Virus record (IMG/VR): IMGVR_UViG_3300025098_000232
Location: 1-27,113 of that record
Length of the DNA stretch: 27,113 nucleotides
From: a virus
Strand: one strand, 5' to 3'
Every line of letters begins with the position of its first letter. The stretch's first letter is position 1. Positions 14,309 through 21,605 of the stretch are shown piece after piece. Both the position numbers and the translations under genes were made by a program. The notes beneath the pieces were generated by a model that saw nothing but the letters and a program-made list of their open reading frames with translations, ran no database searches and was not told the DNA's origin.

Positions 14309-16723
14309 TTAACTAAATGGTTCTTGAAGTTCGCCTCTTTCTCCTTTTCTCTGAGACATAAGCTTTGATTGTTGAGCCGCCTGCTTGGAGATACGGTCGT
14401 CTTTCTTTTCTTCTTTGAATGTTTCGAGCTTCTCCTTAAACTCCTGATCCTCAGTCTTAAAGCCTAGCATAGACTGAGCCTTGATGATGGCTATCTCTTT
14501 CTCGAACTCGTGCTTCATCTGCTCCATCTGCATATCAACCTGAGCCTTAAGTTGAATCTTCTGAGACTCGATCTCAGCCTCCATCTGCATCTCCTGCTGT
14601 CTAGACTGTGCAGCCATCTGTGCTGCCTGCTGGGCCTGCTGGGCCTGCTGCTGCGCATTGGCTTGCGCCGCCTCCTGGGCAGCCTTCATACGCTTCTTTC
14701 TCCTTACGATGAGAAGTCTCTCCGCTTGGTTGACGTCTTTCATAGACCTCACAGCCATAGCGTCCTCAAGGTCTATCTCTTGCTGCTGCAAAGACATCTG
14801 TATGTTCTGCTCAAGGTACTGCTTGTCGGAGTCCTCCATGTCTTTGTTGACAAGGACGCCGAAGTTGTACATAGGAAGGGACTTGAATGAGTTCAAGGCT
14901 TCCATGTTGCTCATGCCAATAGCATTCTCGTAAGCCTTGTATAGTACAGAGCCCTCTGGTATAACTTGCAAGCACTTTACAATATCCTCACACACCTTCT
15001 TGTAGATGACCATAGAGGCATTGGTGATATCGTAGATAGCGTTGTTGCCTGCTGAGATAGCCTGCTCACGCACACCGACCAAAGCATCACCCTTAGGTGA
15101 CGAAGCATCCATGGCCTCGTTGATACCCGTCGTATCACGAATCATCTGCAAGTAGTGGTTGTATATACCCACCAACTCGTTGATGTTTCTGATGTTGTTG
15201 TTTATGGTCTGTATAGGTGCACCCTGGAATCCACCCTCTGGGTTTTTGCTTCTGTAGTAGAAGACACCAGTCTTCTCGTAGATATCGTGCAAGTCTAGAG
15301 GCTGGAGGTCACCACCTTTTCCGAGCTGCACATTCTCAAGGCCTTCGATATCAATGATCAACCCATCTGGCTTCGCCTTGGCTATAGCCTGCTGGATCTT
15401 GAGGTGAGTGATCTGCAACATATCTGCAAAGCCCATGCAGCTGTCTACCATAGACTTAGGCTTCATGTCGCGCAGGTTCGTACACACAGAAGAGTAAGAA
15501 AGCTGAGCCCTAGTGAGATCGTGGATGTTCTTGGGCATGTTCTTAGACTTGCTGTACCCAAACATGTAAGCAGTCCCCATGATGTAGCTGCCTCCGTAGA
15601 TACACTCTACCTCCATCTTATGTGGCTTGCGCTCATAGATGCTACCCTGTGGCTCCTTGTATTCGAAGCCTTTGTAGAAGAAGTTTGTGTTACCGTGTCT
15701 GCTTTCTTTTTCTTCAAAATAGATGCAGTCCACTGCCTTGAACTCAAAATCGAGGACCTCTACTGTATACTGATCGTACTCGTAGACATACCGCCCAGAG
15801 CGCTCATCAAAGCGACTCTTGTTGTACGCAGAGTACTTGTTTCCGTTGCTGCTCCTTACGGCCAAAGCAATCTTCTCGTAGCTCTCTTCGTCGAAGGAGT
15901 CGCCAGCCAATCGCTTGAGCTCACCTATCGTAATCTTCTTCGTATGACCCGCATACACCAGGTCGTTCATGCCTGGGTCCTCTGTATAGCTATGGACGAA
16001 GTTGATGGGGTCTACATACTCTGTAGAGATGCCGTAGTTGGGATCGTTGGACCTCTTTACAACAGATGTCCCAAGTGTTACAAGGTCGTTGACAGCTCTT
16101 CTAAATACGGCTTGGTCGAAGTCGTTCCAGCGGAGGGTCATCTCTGTGCCTATCTGAGCAGAGATCTCAGCATCAGTTTTGATGTTAGTATCCATCATGA
16201 TTTCAGCCTCCTCTGGAGTATCTGGAATCTCTTCGGGGTCCATGTCCAGGACTACGCCTGTCTGCTCCTTCAGGGCTGCAAGTTGCTCCTTGGCCTCCAC
16301 CTGAAGTCTAATCTTCTTTTTCTTTTCGTTCTTTTCGGAAGAAGACAAAGGGTCAACAGCCTCAAGGTTGGGGTATAGATTCCTAGATAGAATCTTGTTT
16401 ACCACAACACGAACAAACTTAGGGAGGATGGGTACTGGAGTGTAGTCCAGATTCAACAAACTGCCGTCACCGTCATTGGGATCCAAAGACCTCAGGAGCT
16501 TCTTATAGATGCTTGTGTCTTGCACTCCATTAGAATAGTCTCTATTCTTTTGGAACATCTTGTTTCTTCTACCAAAAAGGCTAGACGTCTCACTGTTCTT
16601 ACCCCACTGCCTTTCAATAGCTTTTGCATACTTGAGACCGTAAGACTGAGTTGACTTTTCTTCCGCACTAGCTAGAGGATCTGGGAATCCAAATCCCTCT
16701 TCTTTCTGGTTGTAAATGCTCAT
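14309..16723 (-). CDS. Portal protein (804 aa)
   Basis: An 804-residue protein next to the terminase gene. The portal core shows RWNDFDQAVFRRAVNDLVTL followed by GTSVVKRSNDPNYGI and a VDPINFVHSY strand. Helical segments later contain DTTGINEAMDASSPKGDALV, matching the central domain of portal proteins. The C-terminus (about 668-795) is a long Gln/Ala/Lys/Glu-rich coiled coil, probably the barrel or an internal extension. Its length is large for a siphovirus portal and typical of podoviruses with a barrel. It is first in its unit, 22 bases after a TATATTTGC promoter. The identification rests on these motifs plus gene order. Confidence 0.85.
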   Translation of the reverse strand: MSIYNQKEEGFGFPDPLASAEEKSTQSYGLKYAKAIERQWGKNSETSSLFGRRNKMFQKNRDYSNGVQDTSIYKKLLRSLDPNDGDGSLLNLDYTPVPILPKFVRVVVNKILSRNLYPNLEAVDPLSSSEKNEKKKKIRLQVEAKEQLAALKEQTGVVLDMDPEEIPDTPEEAEIMMDTNIKTDAEISAQIGTEMTLRWNDFDQAVFRRAVNDLVTLGTSVVKRSNDPNYGISTEYVDPINFVHSYTEDPGMNDLVYAGHTKKITIGELKRLAGDSFDEESYEKIALAVRSSNGNKYSAYNKSRFDERSGRYVYEYDQYTVEVLDFEFKAVDCIYFEEKESRHGNTNFFYKGFEYKEPQGSIYERKPHKMEVECIYGGSYIMGTAYMFGYSKSKNMPKNIHDLTRAQLSYSSVCTNLRDMKPKSMVDSCMGFADMLQITHLKIQQAIAKAKPDGLIIDIEGLENVQLGKGGDLQPLDLHDIYEKTGVFYYRSKNPEGGFQGAPIQTINNNIRNINELVGIYNHYLQMIRDTTGINEAMDASSPKGDALVGVREQAISAGNNAIYDITNASMVIYKKVCEDIVKCLQVIPEGSVLYKAYENAIGMSNMEALNSFKSLPMYNFGVLVNKDMEDSDKQYLEQNIQMSLQQQEIDLEDAMAVRSMKDVNQAERLLIVRRKKRMKAAQEAAQANAQQQAQQAQQAAQMAAQSRQQEMQMEAEIESQKIQLKAQVDMQMEQMKHEFEKEIAIIKAQSMLGFKTEDQEFKEKLETFKEEKKDDRISKQAAQQSKLMSQRKGERGELQEPFS

Positions 16724-16745
16724 TTCTAGTATGCAGAGTTATTTT

Positions 16746-16754
16746 GCAAATATA
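16746..16754 (-). promoter_or_regulatory. TATATTTGC promoter box for the portal unit
   Basis: Same nine bases, 22 bases before the portal ATG and beginning just after the terminase stop codon. The upstream sequence includes AGTTTGT directly next to the box, too close to serve as a -33 element. Confidence 0.75.
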
Positions 16755-16759
16755 ACAAA

Positions 16760-18985
16760 CTAGCCCCTTACCTTATATCGCCTGAAAAACGTCTTCTCAG
16801 AGAACTCAGCTTTAGGCTTTACTTTGGCTTTTTGAGCAGCTAAAAGCGCAAGTCCAGAACTGATGGTAAGGTCAAACTTTGTTCGCTTATCTATCTTGTA
16901 TCCAATCCAATCCTCAAGGGTTCGGTTAAAATACATCTTTCCTATTTCACCAGTTTCGTAGTTGACACCTACGTGGTCGTGTATGTAAGCCTCGATTGCT
17001 TGAGCGTGAGAGTGGATGACGTCTTGAGAGTTTGAGGGTATGCCTTTGGTCTTAACCTTTATGTTTGCCGAATTGGGGTTTAAGTGCCTAGGCCTCTCAA
17101 GTAGATAGCCATCGTAACCCCTTGATTCAAAGTATCTTGCGATGCCGTACTTATTGTTTTCAATTAACAGTGGATACCCGTAAAAGAAAGCGGCCATCAG
17201 ACAGTCTTCGTAAAAAATCTTTGCAAGGTCTGGCCTAGAGGCATACTCAACGACAAACATGTTGCTTGGTCTATCTAAAGAAAACTTGTTGTAAAGGTGC
17301 AAGGCTCCTTTAGACCCCCTACCATCGACGGTGGCGTCAAGGTCGTAAGAGTCAACACCACCGCATCCAAAGGCTTCGAACGGAGCCACCCTCTTAGAGC
17401 GCTCCACCTTCTTTACGTTTCTTTGAGAAGTATCTGGCATCCAAGCCACCCTAAACCTGCCGTTAGGGTCTGGAGAGAACACAACCTCCTCATCTATTGT
17501 CTTCCACACGAAGTTGCCCCTGACAACGGGGCTGGGGAATAGGTCGTCATTGTGCTCTATCTGCTGATAGATTTTACCCACGTTGAATATGCTACCATCA
17601 ATACTGTCTCTAAAGGCTTCATCTTCGGTAAACGGAAACTGACGTGTAACCTCATTGAGCTCTGAAGGGTTGGCCTTGAAGGCCTCTCTTTCATTCTTGA
17701 GATACTCTTTAGATCCAATCTCAATGACCTCACCATCTATTCCGTCGACAGGGGACTCGGGCTTCGTCTCTACAGCTCTGCCATGCTTGTCAAAAAATCC
17801 CTCTAGTGCCTCTTGGGCGGGTATAAAGAGCCTGTATAGACCAGACCTAGTTCTCCCATTCGCGTTCCTCTGATTCGGATCTGAATCCTCCCATAGCTCC
17901 TTGTATTCTTTTCCGCCCTTGTTCATTGGATTTACCGTGCTTCCCACCAGGGCCTTTCCGACGACTCTTCGCCCTACGATCAAACACGTCCGTTGAATCC
18001 TCCAGGCGTCCCTTATGTCTGTAGGTTTTTCCCATTTTCCTGCCTCGTCTAAATACAACAAGTGAAGCTTCTCACCGTCGTATGCGTTATTGGTAGTATT
18101 CTTCCAGTTGACAACCGTATTAAGGGCCTCCCCTTTTTGAGCGGTCTTGTTCTTTTTCGTTATTCTCTTGCTGGGCTCTCTAAAAGCCAGCTCCATACGA
18201 GGGTTTGTAGTACCGTCTTGTATGGGCTTGAAGAAGAAAGGGTAGTGCCTAAACATGTACACCACCTTCTTCATGAAGATGTTCTCTTGCGCGTCTTTAC
18301 CAGTCTTAGACTGAATACCAAGAAGCTTATCCTTGACTTGTGTGGCTTCGTCCAAAAGAACAGCGGAGCAGATATTTGTATACCCGCTCCGCCTACACTT
18401 AGTGTACAGCTGCCCTATGCAGCGAGAATCCGCCTCACACGCAGCCAAATGTAAGAAGATATTTCTTTGAAACTCTAGGTACTGTGGACTCCCGATATCC
18501 ATTCGGGTCCACTGAAGCATCATGTAGTGCCGCCCCGTAATATATGTAGTGACACCTGCATTATAAAACCAAAAGCCCTCACGGCGACGGCGAAACTCCT
18601 CTTCGATATACGGAGAAAACTTCTGTCGAAACTCCCTTGGCATTTCGAGCCACTCATCCATAGACTTAATCCTAGACAACTCTTTGGGCATAGAAACTCT
18701 TTGCCACATCTGCATGTCGTCTGGCTGTCCATATCCAGAAATCTTCTTTTTGGGAGGTGTAGCGGGAAGTACAATGACCAGCCCACCGATCTCGATAACT
18801 TCACCTTTTGAACCGTTGGGACAAATTGAGACAGCAGGATCTTCATACTCTTCTATGTCGACTAGGTTGTTCAAAAGTAAAGCTTCTTGGGAAAAAAGTC
18901 TTGCATCAGAAAACCTGACCCCACCTGTTGCTTCTAAAGCTAGGGGCTCCTGATTTAGGGTTGGCAAGCTCCATGTATTTACCAC
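16760..18985 (-). CDS. terL: Terminase large subunit (741 aa with the GTG start)
   Basis: The packaging motor ATPase and headful or end-cutting nuclease. Numbering from the GTG at 18985: a Walker-A-like CRRSGYTN at 197-204, a Walker B LLYLDEAG with D313 and E314, a coupling motif GSTVNP at 348-353, and an RNase-H-like nuclease domain beginning GCGGVDSYDLD (D545, D548, D550) with a later EN around 609-610. The start is uncertain: the GTG overlaps the upstream zinc-knuckle gene by 80 bases, and a TTG about 38 codons in is possible. The protein is somewhat long for the family because of its N-terminal extension. It is the last gene of its unit, directly before the portal promoter. Confidence 0.93.
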   Translation of the reverse strand: MVNTWSLPTLNQEPLALEATGGVRFSDARLFSQEALLLNNLVDIEEYEDPAVSICPNGSKGEVIEIGGLVIVLPATPPKKKISGYGQPDDMQMWQRVSMPKELSRIKSMDEWLEMPREFRQKFSPYIEEEFRRRREGFWFYNAGVTTYITGRHYMMLQWTRMDIGSPQYLEFQRNIFLHLAACEADSRCIGQLYTKCRRSGYTNICSAVLLDEATQVKDKLLGIQSKTGKDAQENIFMKKVVYMFRHYPFFFKPIQDGTTNPRMELAFREPSKRITKKNKTAQKGEALNTVVNWKNTTNNAYDGEKLHLLYLDEAGKWEKPTDIRDAWRIQRTCLIVGRRVVGKALVGSTVNPMNKGGKEYKELWEDSDPNQRNANGRTRSGLYRLFIPAQEALEGFFDKHGRAVETKPESPVDGIDGEVIEIGSKEYLKNEREAFKANPSELNEVTRQFPFTEDEAFRDSIDGSIFNVGKIYQQIEHNDDLFPSPVVRGNFVWKTIDEEVVFSPDPNGRFRVAWMPDTSQRNVKKVERSKRVAPFEAFGCGGVDSYDLDATVDGRGSKGALHLYNKFSLDRPSNMFVVEYASRPDLAKIFYEDCLMAAFFYGYPLLIENNKYGIARYFESRGYDGYLLERPRHLNPNSANIKVKTKGIPSNSQDVIHSHAQAIEAYIHDHVGVNYETGEIGKMYFNRTLEDWIGYKIDKRTKFDLTISSGLALLAAQKAKVKPKAEFSEKTFFRRYKVRG

Positions 18986-19085
18986 ATGAGCACCTTACGT
19001 CGTGCCGAGCCTCACCGTCTACAAATTTGATGCTGACGCCTGAGACTTCTTTGGTCTCCCCGCAAGGACATTTGTAATCAGGCAT
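18906..19085 (-). CDS. Small zinc-knuckle protein upstream of terminase (59 aa)
   Basis: A 59-residue protein with two paired cysteine motifs, CPC at residues 6-8 and CSC at 32-34, arranged as a small zinc ribbon (MPDYKCPCGETKEV, RCSCGKYMEL). I recall very similar small proteins just before the terminase in Bacteroidota phages. Their role is unknown; DNA or terminase contact is a guess. Its 3' part overlaps the annotated terminase start by 80 bases in a different frame. The ATG follows the previous gene's stop region after two bases. Confidence 0.75.
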   Translation of the reverse strand: MPDYKCPCGETKEVSGVSIKFVDGEARHDVRCSCGKYMELANPKSGAPSFRSNRWGQVF

Positions 19086-19087
19086 AA

Positions 19088-19219
19088 TCAGCGACCTTGA
19101 GAAGCATAAGGCTTCTTGTAATTAGACGAACCTTTAGACTTTGACTGCTTGGTCTTGGCATGAACACCTTTTCGTCGAATGCGCTTCTTTTTGTAATTGT
19201 TTACTTGAATTTTAGCCAT
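19088..19219 (-). CDS. Tiny basic phage protein, KGVHAKTK...NYKK type (43 aa)
   Basis: A 43-residue, highly basic protein with KKRIRRKGVHAKTKQSKSK followed by SSNYKKPYASQGR. I recall this K-G-V-H-A-K and final Y-x-x-Q-G-R pattern from small proteins near the terminase of several marine and Bacteroidota phages. No function is known to me. It overlaps the end of the upstream small gene by eight bases and is followed two bases later by the zinc-knuckle gene. The tight packing supports expression. Confidence 0.65.
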   Translation of the reverse strand: MAKIQVNNYKKKRIRRKGVHAKTKQSKSKGSSNYKKPYASQGR

Positions 19220-19373
19220 AAATAGGTTTATTAAAGTGATTTAATGTAATTATTATTTCATGAATTTGACCCCTGTTGTATCTAATTTCTTTTCTGTTTA
19301 AGACAGAAGAGGCACTATCCATAAATGGAATAAGCATTAAGATCAATAGTACAAACCTAGAAACAACTTTCAT
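19212..19373 (-). CDS. Small protein with N-terminal hydrophobic segment (53 aa)
   Basis: A 53-residue frame starting at the ATG at 19373, preceded by an A/T-rich ATTAAA. The N-terminus MKVVSRFVLLILMLIPFMD is a basic start plus a hydrophobic stretch followed by small residues (SAS), as in a signal peptide or single membrane anchor. The remainder is polar with a basic middle. It could be a small membrane protein linked to lysis (for example a spanin- or holin-like factor), but no motif proves that. An in-frame extension upstream runs into the tRNA and is rejected. It overlaps the next gene by eight bases. Confidence 0.45.
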   Translation of the reverse strand: MKVVSRFVLLILMLIPFMDSASSVLNRKEIRYNRGQIHEIIITLNHFNKPIYG

Positions 19374-19388
19374 TTTAATTAAATTTCG

Positions 19389-19462
19389 TACACCTGACAG
19401 GATTCGAACCTGTGACCTACGCATTAGAAGTGCGTTGCTCTATCCAGCTGAGCTACAGGTGC
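19389..19462 (-). tRNA. tRNA-Arg (anticodon TCT)
   Basis: A complete cloverleaf of 74 bases. The acceptor stem is GCACCTG with CAGGTGT, closed by one G-U pair at the end. The D-arm is GCTC/GAGC, the anticodon stem ACGCA/TGCGT, and the loop CTTCTAA gives anticodon TCT. The T-arm is ACAGG-TTCGAAT-CCTGT. The discriminator is A and no CCA is encoded. It would read AGA and AGG codons, which are frequent by eye in the neighbouring genes. Confidence 0.97.
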
Positions 19463-19468
19463 ATGTCC

Positions 19469-19696
19469 TCACTTGCTGTTCCGACGCAAAGGCCTGTTCC
19501 TGCCTCTGTTTTTGGACTGTGGCTCCAGCTTTGTCTTATCAGAAGACCCAACATGGGACTCATCAAGACCGTCACCATTGCCGTAGTTGCCTTTGCGCCT
19601 GTTGATGCGATTCAAGAAAGCTCTGTACCTCTTGGCTTTTCCGCCCTTACCGTACTTAGCGTACTCTTTTTTGTAGTCTCTTTTCTTGATGCGCAT
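19469..19696 (-). CDS. HNH-like small basic protein with KGGK motif (75 aa)
   Basis: I take the ATG at 19696 rather than an upstream in-frame TTG at 19702, because the TTG lies within the promoter box. The product is basic and contains YAKYGKGGKAKRYR and then GNGDGLDESHVG with PQSKNRGRNR. The second part resembles a short HNH-like family I recall from phages, with a G-N-G-D-G-x-D-x-S-H core and an S-K-N-R-G-R-N tail. The usual catalytic set is incomplete, so activity is doubtful. The promoter box ends two bases before the ATG. The gene is followed after six bases by tRNA-Arg. Confidence 0.65.
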   Translation of the reverse strand: MRIKKRDYKKEYAKYGKGGKAKRYRAFLNRINRRKGNYGNGDGLDESHVGSSDKTKLEPQSKNRGRNRPLRRNSK

Positions 19697-19698
19697 AC

Positions 19699-19707
19699 GC
19701 AAATATA
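19699..19707 (-). promoter_or_regulatory. TATATTTGC promoter box, leaderless type, for the tRNA/terminase unit
   Basis: The minus strand reads TATATTTGC, then GT, then the ATG at 19696. It lies just after the glycosyltransferase stop codon. Transcripts from here would contain the HNH-like gene, tRNA-Arg and the genes down to terminase. Confidence 0.75.
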
Positions 19708-19708
19708 A

Positions 19709-20560
19709 TCATACTTTGTTATGGAATACTTTGGAGAAGTAGTTGATCACATCCTTGCTCAAGTTAGGAGTCTTTTTGCTGACATCAGAGACTGGGTTGA
19801 TAGCGTTGTTAGCCGTGTTACCGTCGGTAACATTTGAAGGAGCTTTCTCCTGAAAAGCAGTTTTTTCAAAAGGACAAACCACAATCGTTTTCCCTTTGGT
19901 CCCAAGATACCCGCTCAAGTAGATGTCGTCTACAAAAAAGGCAGACACCTCTGGGAAGTCCTCGTCAACAGAAGAGTAGTCAAATACGTCTTGATCAAAG
20001 TAAGAGGCCCTATATGCTACTGCAGAAGTTCCGTAGAGGCAATCGACACGAGTCAAAGACTCCTCGTCACCACCGTTATAGATGCGCTCTAAGATGCCAT
20101 CGTTCTTAGCGGTGTAGAAAGGGTGGTCCGTGTCGGCCAAGTAGATTCTAGACCCCTTTCTGCAAGCGACCGCACCACATTCGATAGCTCCAGAAGAAAG
20201 CAAGTTTTCAAAGGCGTTTCTCTGGTAGTGCTTGTCATCATCAAAAGTAATAATGATGCTCTCTTTGTCTTTTGACAAGCCAGCCTCCATCTCTCTCTTT
20301 AACACAGGAAACAGCTTCGTGGCTGGGCCGTGGTCTTCTTCGCTGTGCAACAAAGTGATGACACCAGAGTCAGACATAGTCTTGATCTCTTCGTGAATTT
20401 CGTAGTCCTTTTCTTCTCTCATAGAGTGAGAAGGAAGAGCCACCACGATTTCATCAGGCTTAATTGATTGAGCAAGAATGCTCTTGATGGAGAAGTGCAG
20501 GTTGTCCATCCGAGAAGGGATGGTTGATGTGGTCGCAATGACCTTTCTTTTATTGTACAT
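19709..20560 (-). CDS. Glycosyltransferase, GT-A family 2-like (283 aa)
   Basis: I take the ATG at 20560 as the start because the longer frame runs into the tRNA-like RNA. The protein opens with KVIATTSTIPSRMDNL, a nucleotide-binding-type beta strand. It then has DHGPATKL (residues 76-83), a FDDDK motif with the metal-binding DxD type (106-110), and VDDIYLSGYL (210-219). This order is typical of small GT-A fold glycosyltransferases acting on sugars with a nucleotide donor. The substrate is unknown. Possible roles are glycosylation of virion proteins or of host surface glycans to block superinfection. It closes its unit. Confidence 0.75.
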   Translation of the reverse strand: MYNKRKVIATTSTIPSRMDNLHFSIKSILAQSIKPDEIVVALPSHSMREEKDYEIHEEIKTMSDSGVITLLHSEEDHGPATKLFPVLKREMEAGLSKDKESIIITFDDDKHYQRNAFENLLSSGAIECGAVACRKGSRIYLADTDHPFYTAKNDGILERIYNGGDEESLTRVDCLYGTSAVAYRASYFDQDVFDYSSVDEDFPEVSAFFVDDIYLSGYLGTKGKTIVVCPFEKTAFQEKAPSNVTDGNTANNAINPVSDVSKKTPNLSKDVINYFSKVFHNKV

Positions 20561-20578
20561 TGTTTTGAATTTAATTTG

Positions 20579-20655
20579 TCCGCGAAGTGGGACTTGAACC
20601 CACATGTAACCAGTTACTCTTTCTACAAGGTATAAGCTTGAGGAGATACTCGCGG
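20579..20655 (-). ncRNA. tRNA-like RNA with canonical acceptor and T-arm but aberrant core
   Basis: A 77-base RNA. The ends form a 7-bp acceptor stem, CCGCGAG with TTCGCGG (one G-U), followed by a discriminator A. The T-arm is perfect: GTGGG, loop TTCAAGT, CCCAC. The 45 bases between do not fold as D-arm plus anticodon arm. Instead I see CAAG-CTTATAC-CTTG, a 4-bp stem with a 7-base loop in which TAT would be at anticodon positions, and a second hairpin GTAA-CTGG-TTAC just before the T-arm. It exactly fills the gap between a small gene and the glycosyltransferase gene. It may be a degenerate tRNA, a D-armless tRNA or a tRNA mimic. Confidence 0.6.
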
Positions 20656-20799
20656 CTAGACCTCGTGTTCTTCGTTCCAGGAGTCCTCCCAGAACCTATA
20701 ATCTGTTTTATTGTATTGCCAAACCACTTGTTTCCAATCACTTAGAGAATCTCTCAGCGAAACCTCCGCTGTAGTCTTTTGCTTCTTCGATTGCTCCAT
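20656..20799 (-). CDS. Small tryptophan-rich protein, overlapping gene (47 aa)
   Basis: A 47-residue frame starting at the ATG at 20799. The second half, DWKQVVWQYNKTDYRFWEDS, has the charged and aromatic composition of a real protein. Outside its overlap with the upstream gene this frame is the only reasonable coding choice. It overlaps the 20738-21028 gene by 62 bases in another frame, and its stop is next to the 5' end of the tRNA-like RNA. The family is not known to me. It may be a false positive. Confidence 0.4.
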   Translation of the reverse strand: MEQSKKQKTTAEVSLRDSLSDWKQVVWQYNKTDYRFWEDSWNEEHEV

Positions 20800-21028
20800 T
20801 AGTATTTAAGTCTTTGATCATTTGCTCCAATCGCTGTCTTTCAACGATTAGCTCCTTGCAGTCAGTTGCTGTCTGCTTAATAGACTGAAGCTCAGCCTTT
20901 CTAGCGCTACCATTGATGTCTGGATCAACGGGCTTTCTAACCTCGTCAATCATGTTGTCGATAGCAGCCTCCATTGATTTCATCAGCCGCTGTGCGGCAT
21001 CAATCGTTGTGAACTTCTTCTTCGACAT
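20738..21028 (-). CDS. Small helical, coiled-coil-like protein (96 aa)
   Basis: I start at the ATG at 21028 (MSKKKFTTIDAAQRLMKSME), which limits the overlap with the upstream co-chaperonin gene to 29 bases. The product is charged and helical, with a heptad-like ELIVERQRLEQMIKDLNTN region near residues 60-80. It has no cysteines, membrane segments or enzyme motifs. Its role is unknown. It follows the GroES-like gene, but a functional link with it is only positional. Confidence 0.55.
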   Translation of the reverse strand: MSKKKFTTIDAAQRLMKSMEAAIDNMIDEVRKPVDPDINGSARKAELQSIKQTATDCKELIVERQRLEQMIKDLNTNGAIEEAKDYSGGFAERFSK

Positions 21029-21605
21029 ACATGAGGTCTTCAATGCGGGTTCTGTAGTACTCTTTCCCGTCAATGGTTATACGATAATCTCTGTTCTCCT
21101 TGAAGCCTACGACATCTCCAACTTTGGCGCCTATATCAGAAAGCTCATCTGAATGGAAAGCAACCCTTGCCTTTGTAGGCAGGTGCTCTTTGAGACTCAC
21201 GATTTCTATTGTGTCGGAAGTAAGAGCATCTTCGTCTTCTACGGGTTCTAGGAGTGCCCACCCAAACATAGGTCGGATCTTGTTGTCTTTCTTACTCTTG
21301 TAGGCTATGGCCTGGTTGCTGACAGCAAACTGATCGTTGTAGTTGACGATGTAATGATTCTCAAACCCAGTAAGGGGCTGACCTCCCTGCATAACAACAA
21401 GATGGTGAAAGTACATAGTGTCACCCTCTTCAACTCCAGTCTCGCAGTTAAAGGGGCATGCAACGACAGGACCTTCTGTAACTCTGTACTCAAACTCAGA
21501 GTTCTCAAACTTGGTCTCTACAAACAACTCAAGACCACTTTCGGTCTTAATTGTATCGTTGATCGGCTTTTCAAGCTCCACAACGAAGAAGTTGAATGTT
21601 TTCAT
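21000..21605 (-). CDS. Tandem GroES-like co-chaperonin (201 aa)
   Basis: Two GroES/Cpn10-like units in one 201-residue chain. The second (about 108-197) is clearer: KIRPMFGWALLEPVE at its start, then VGDVVGFKENRDYRITIDGK and EYYRTRIEDLMYVEEE. This matches the GroES ending, which has a V-G-D, a K-x-D-G-x-x-Y strand and an E-D-I-x-x-V-E close. The first (about 10-100) is more diverged, with SGLELFVETKF and VEEGDTMYFHH. Phage co-chaperonins such as T4 gp31 replace host GroES so that the chaperonin can fold the capsid protein; that is the likely role here. The start overlaps the previous stop as ATGA. Confidence 0.72.
   Translation of the reverse strand: MKTFNFFVVELEKPINDTIKTESGLELFVETKFENSEFEYRVTEGPVVACPFNCETGVEEGDTMYFHHLVVMQGGQPLTGFENHYIVNYNDQFAVSNQAIAYKSKKDNKIRPMFGWALLEPVEDEDALTSDTIEIVSLKEHLPTKARVAFHSDELSDIGAKVGDVVGFKENRDYRITIDGKEYYRTRIEDLMYVEEEVHND

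Noticed and set aside
15404-16378. Plus-strand 324-codon open frame opposite the portal gene
   Set aside because: It mirrors the portal coding strand, has no start signal or domain, and its composition (Val/Leu/Cys-rich) is typical of an antisense shadow.
19374-19424. Upstream extension of the small membrane-type gene
   Set aside because: The added residues come from the tRNA-Arg sequence.
20561-20605. Upstream extension of the glycosyltransferase
   Set aside because: It would read through the tRNA-like RNA's T-arm and acceptor; the ATG at 20560 starts the recognisable domain.
20566-20655. A GTG-started frame running through the tRNA-like RNA
   Set aside because: It is open only by chance, has no protein-like composition, and conflicts with the paired acceptor and T-arm.
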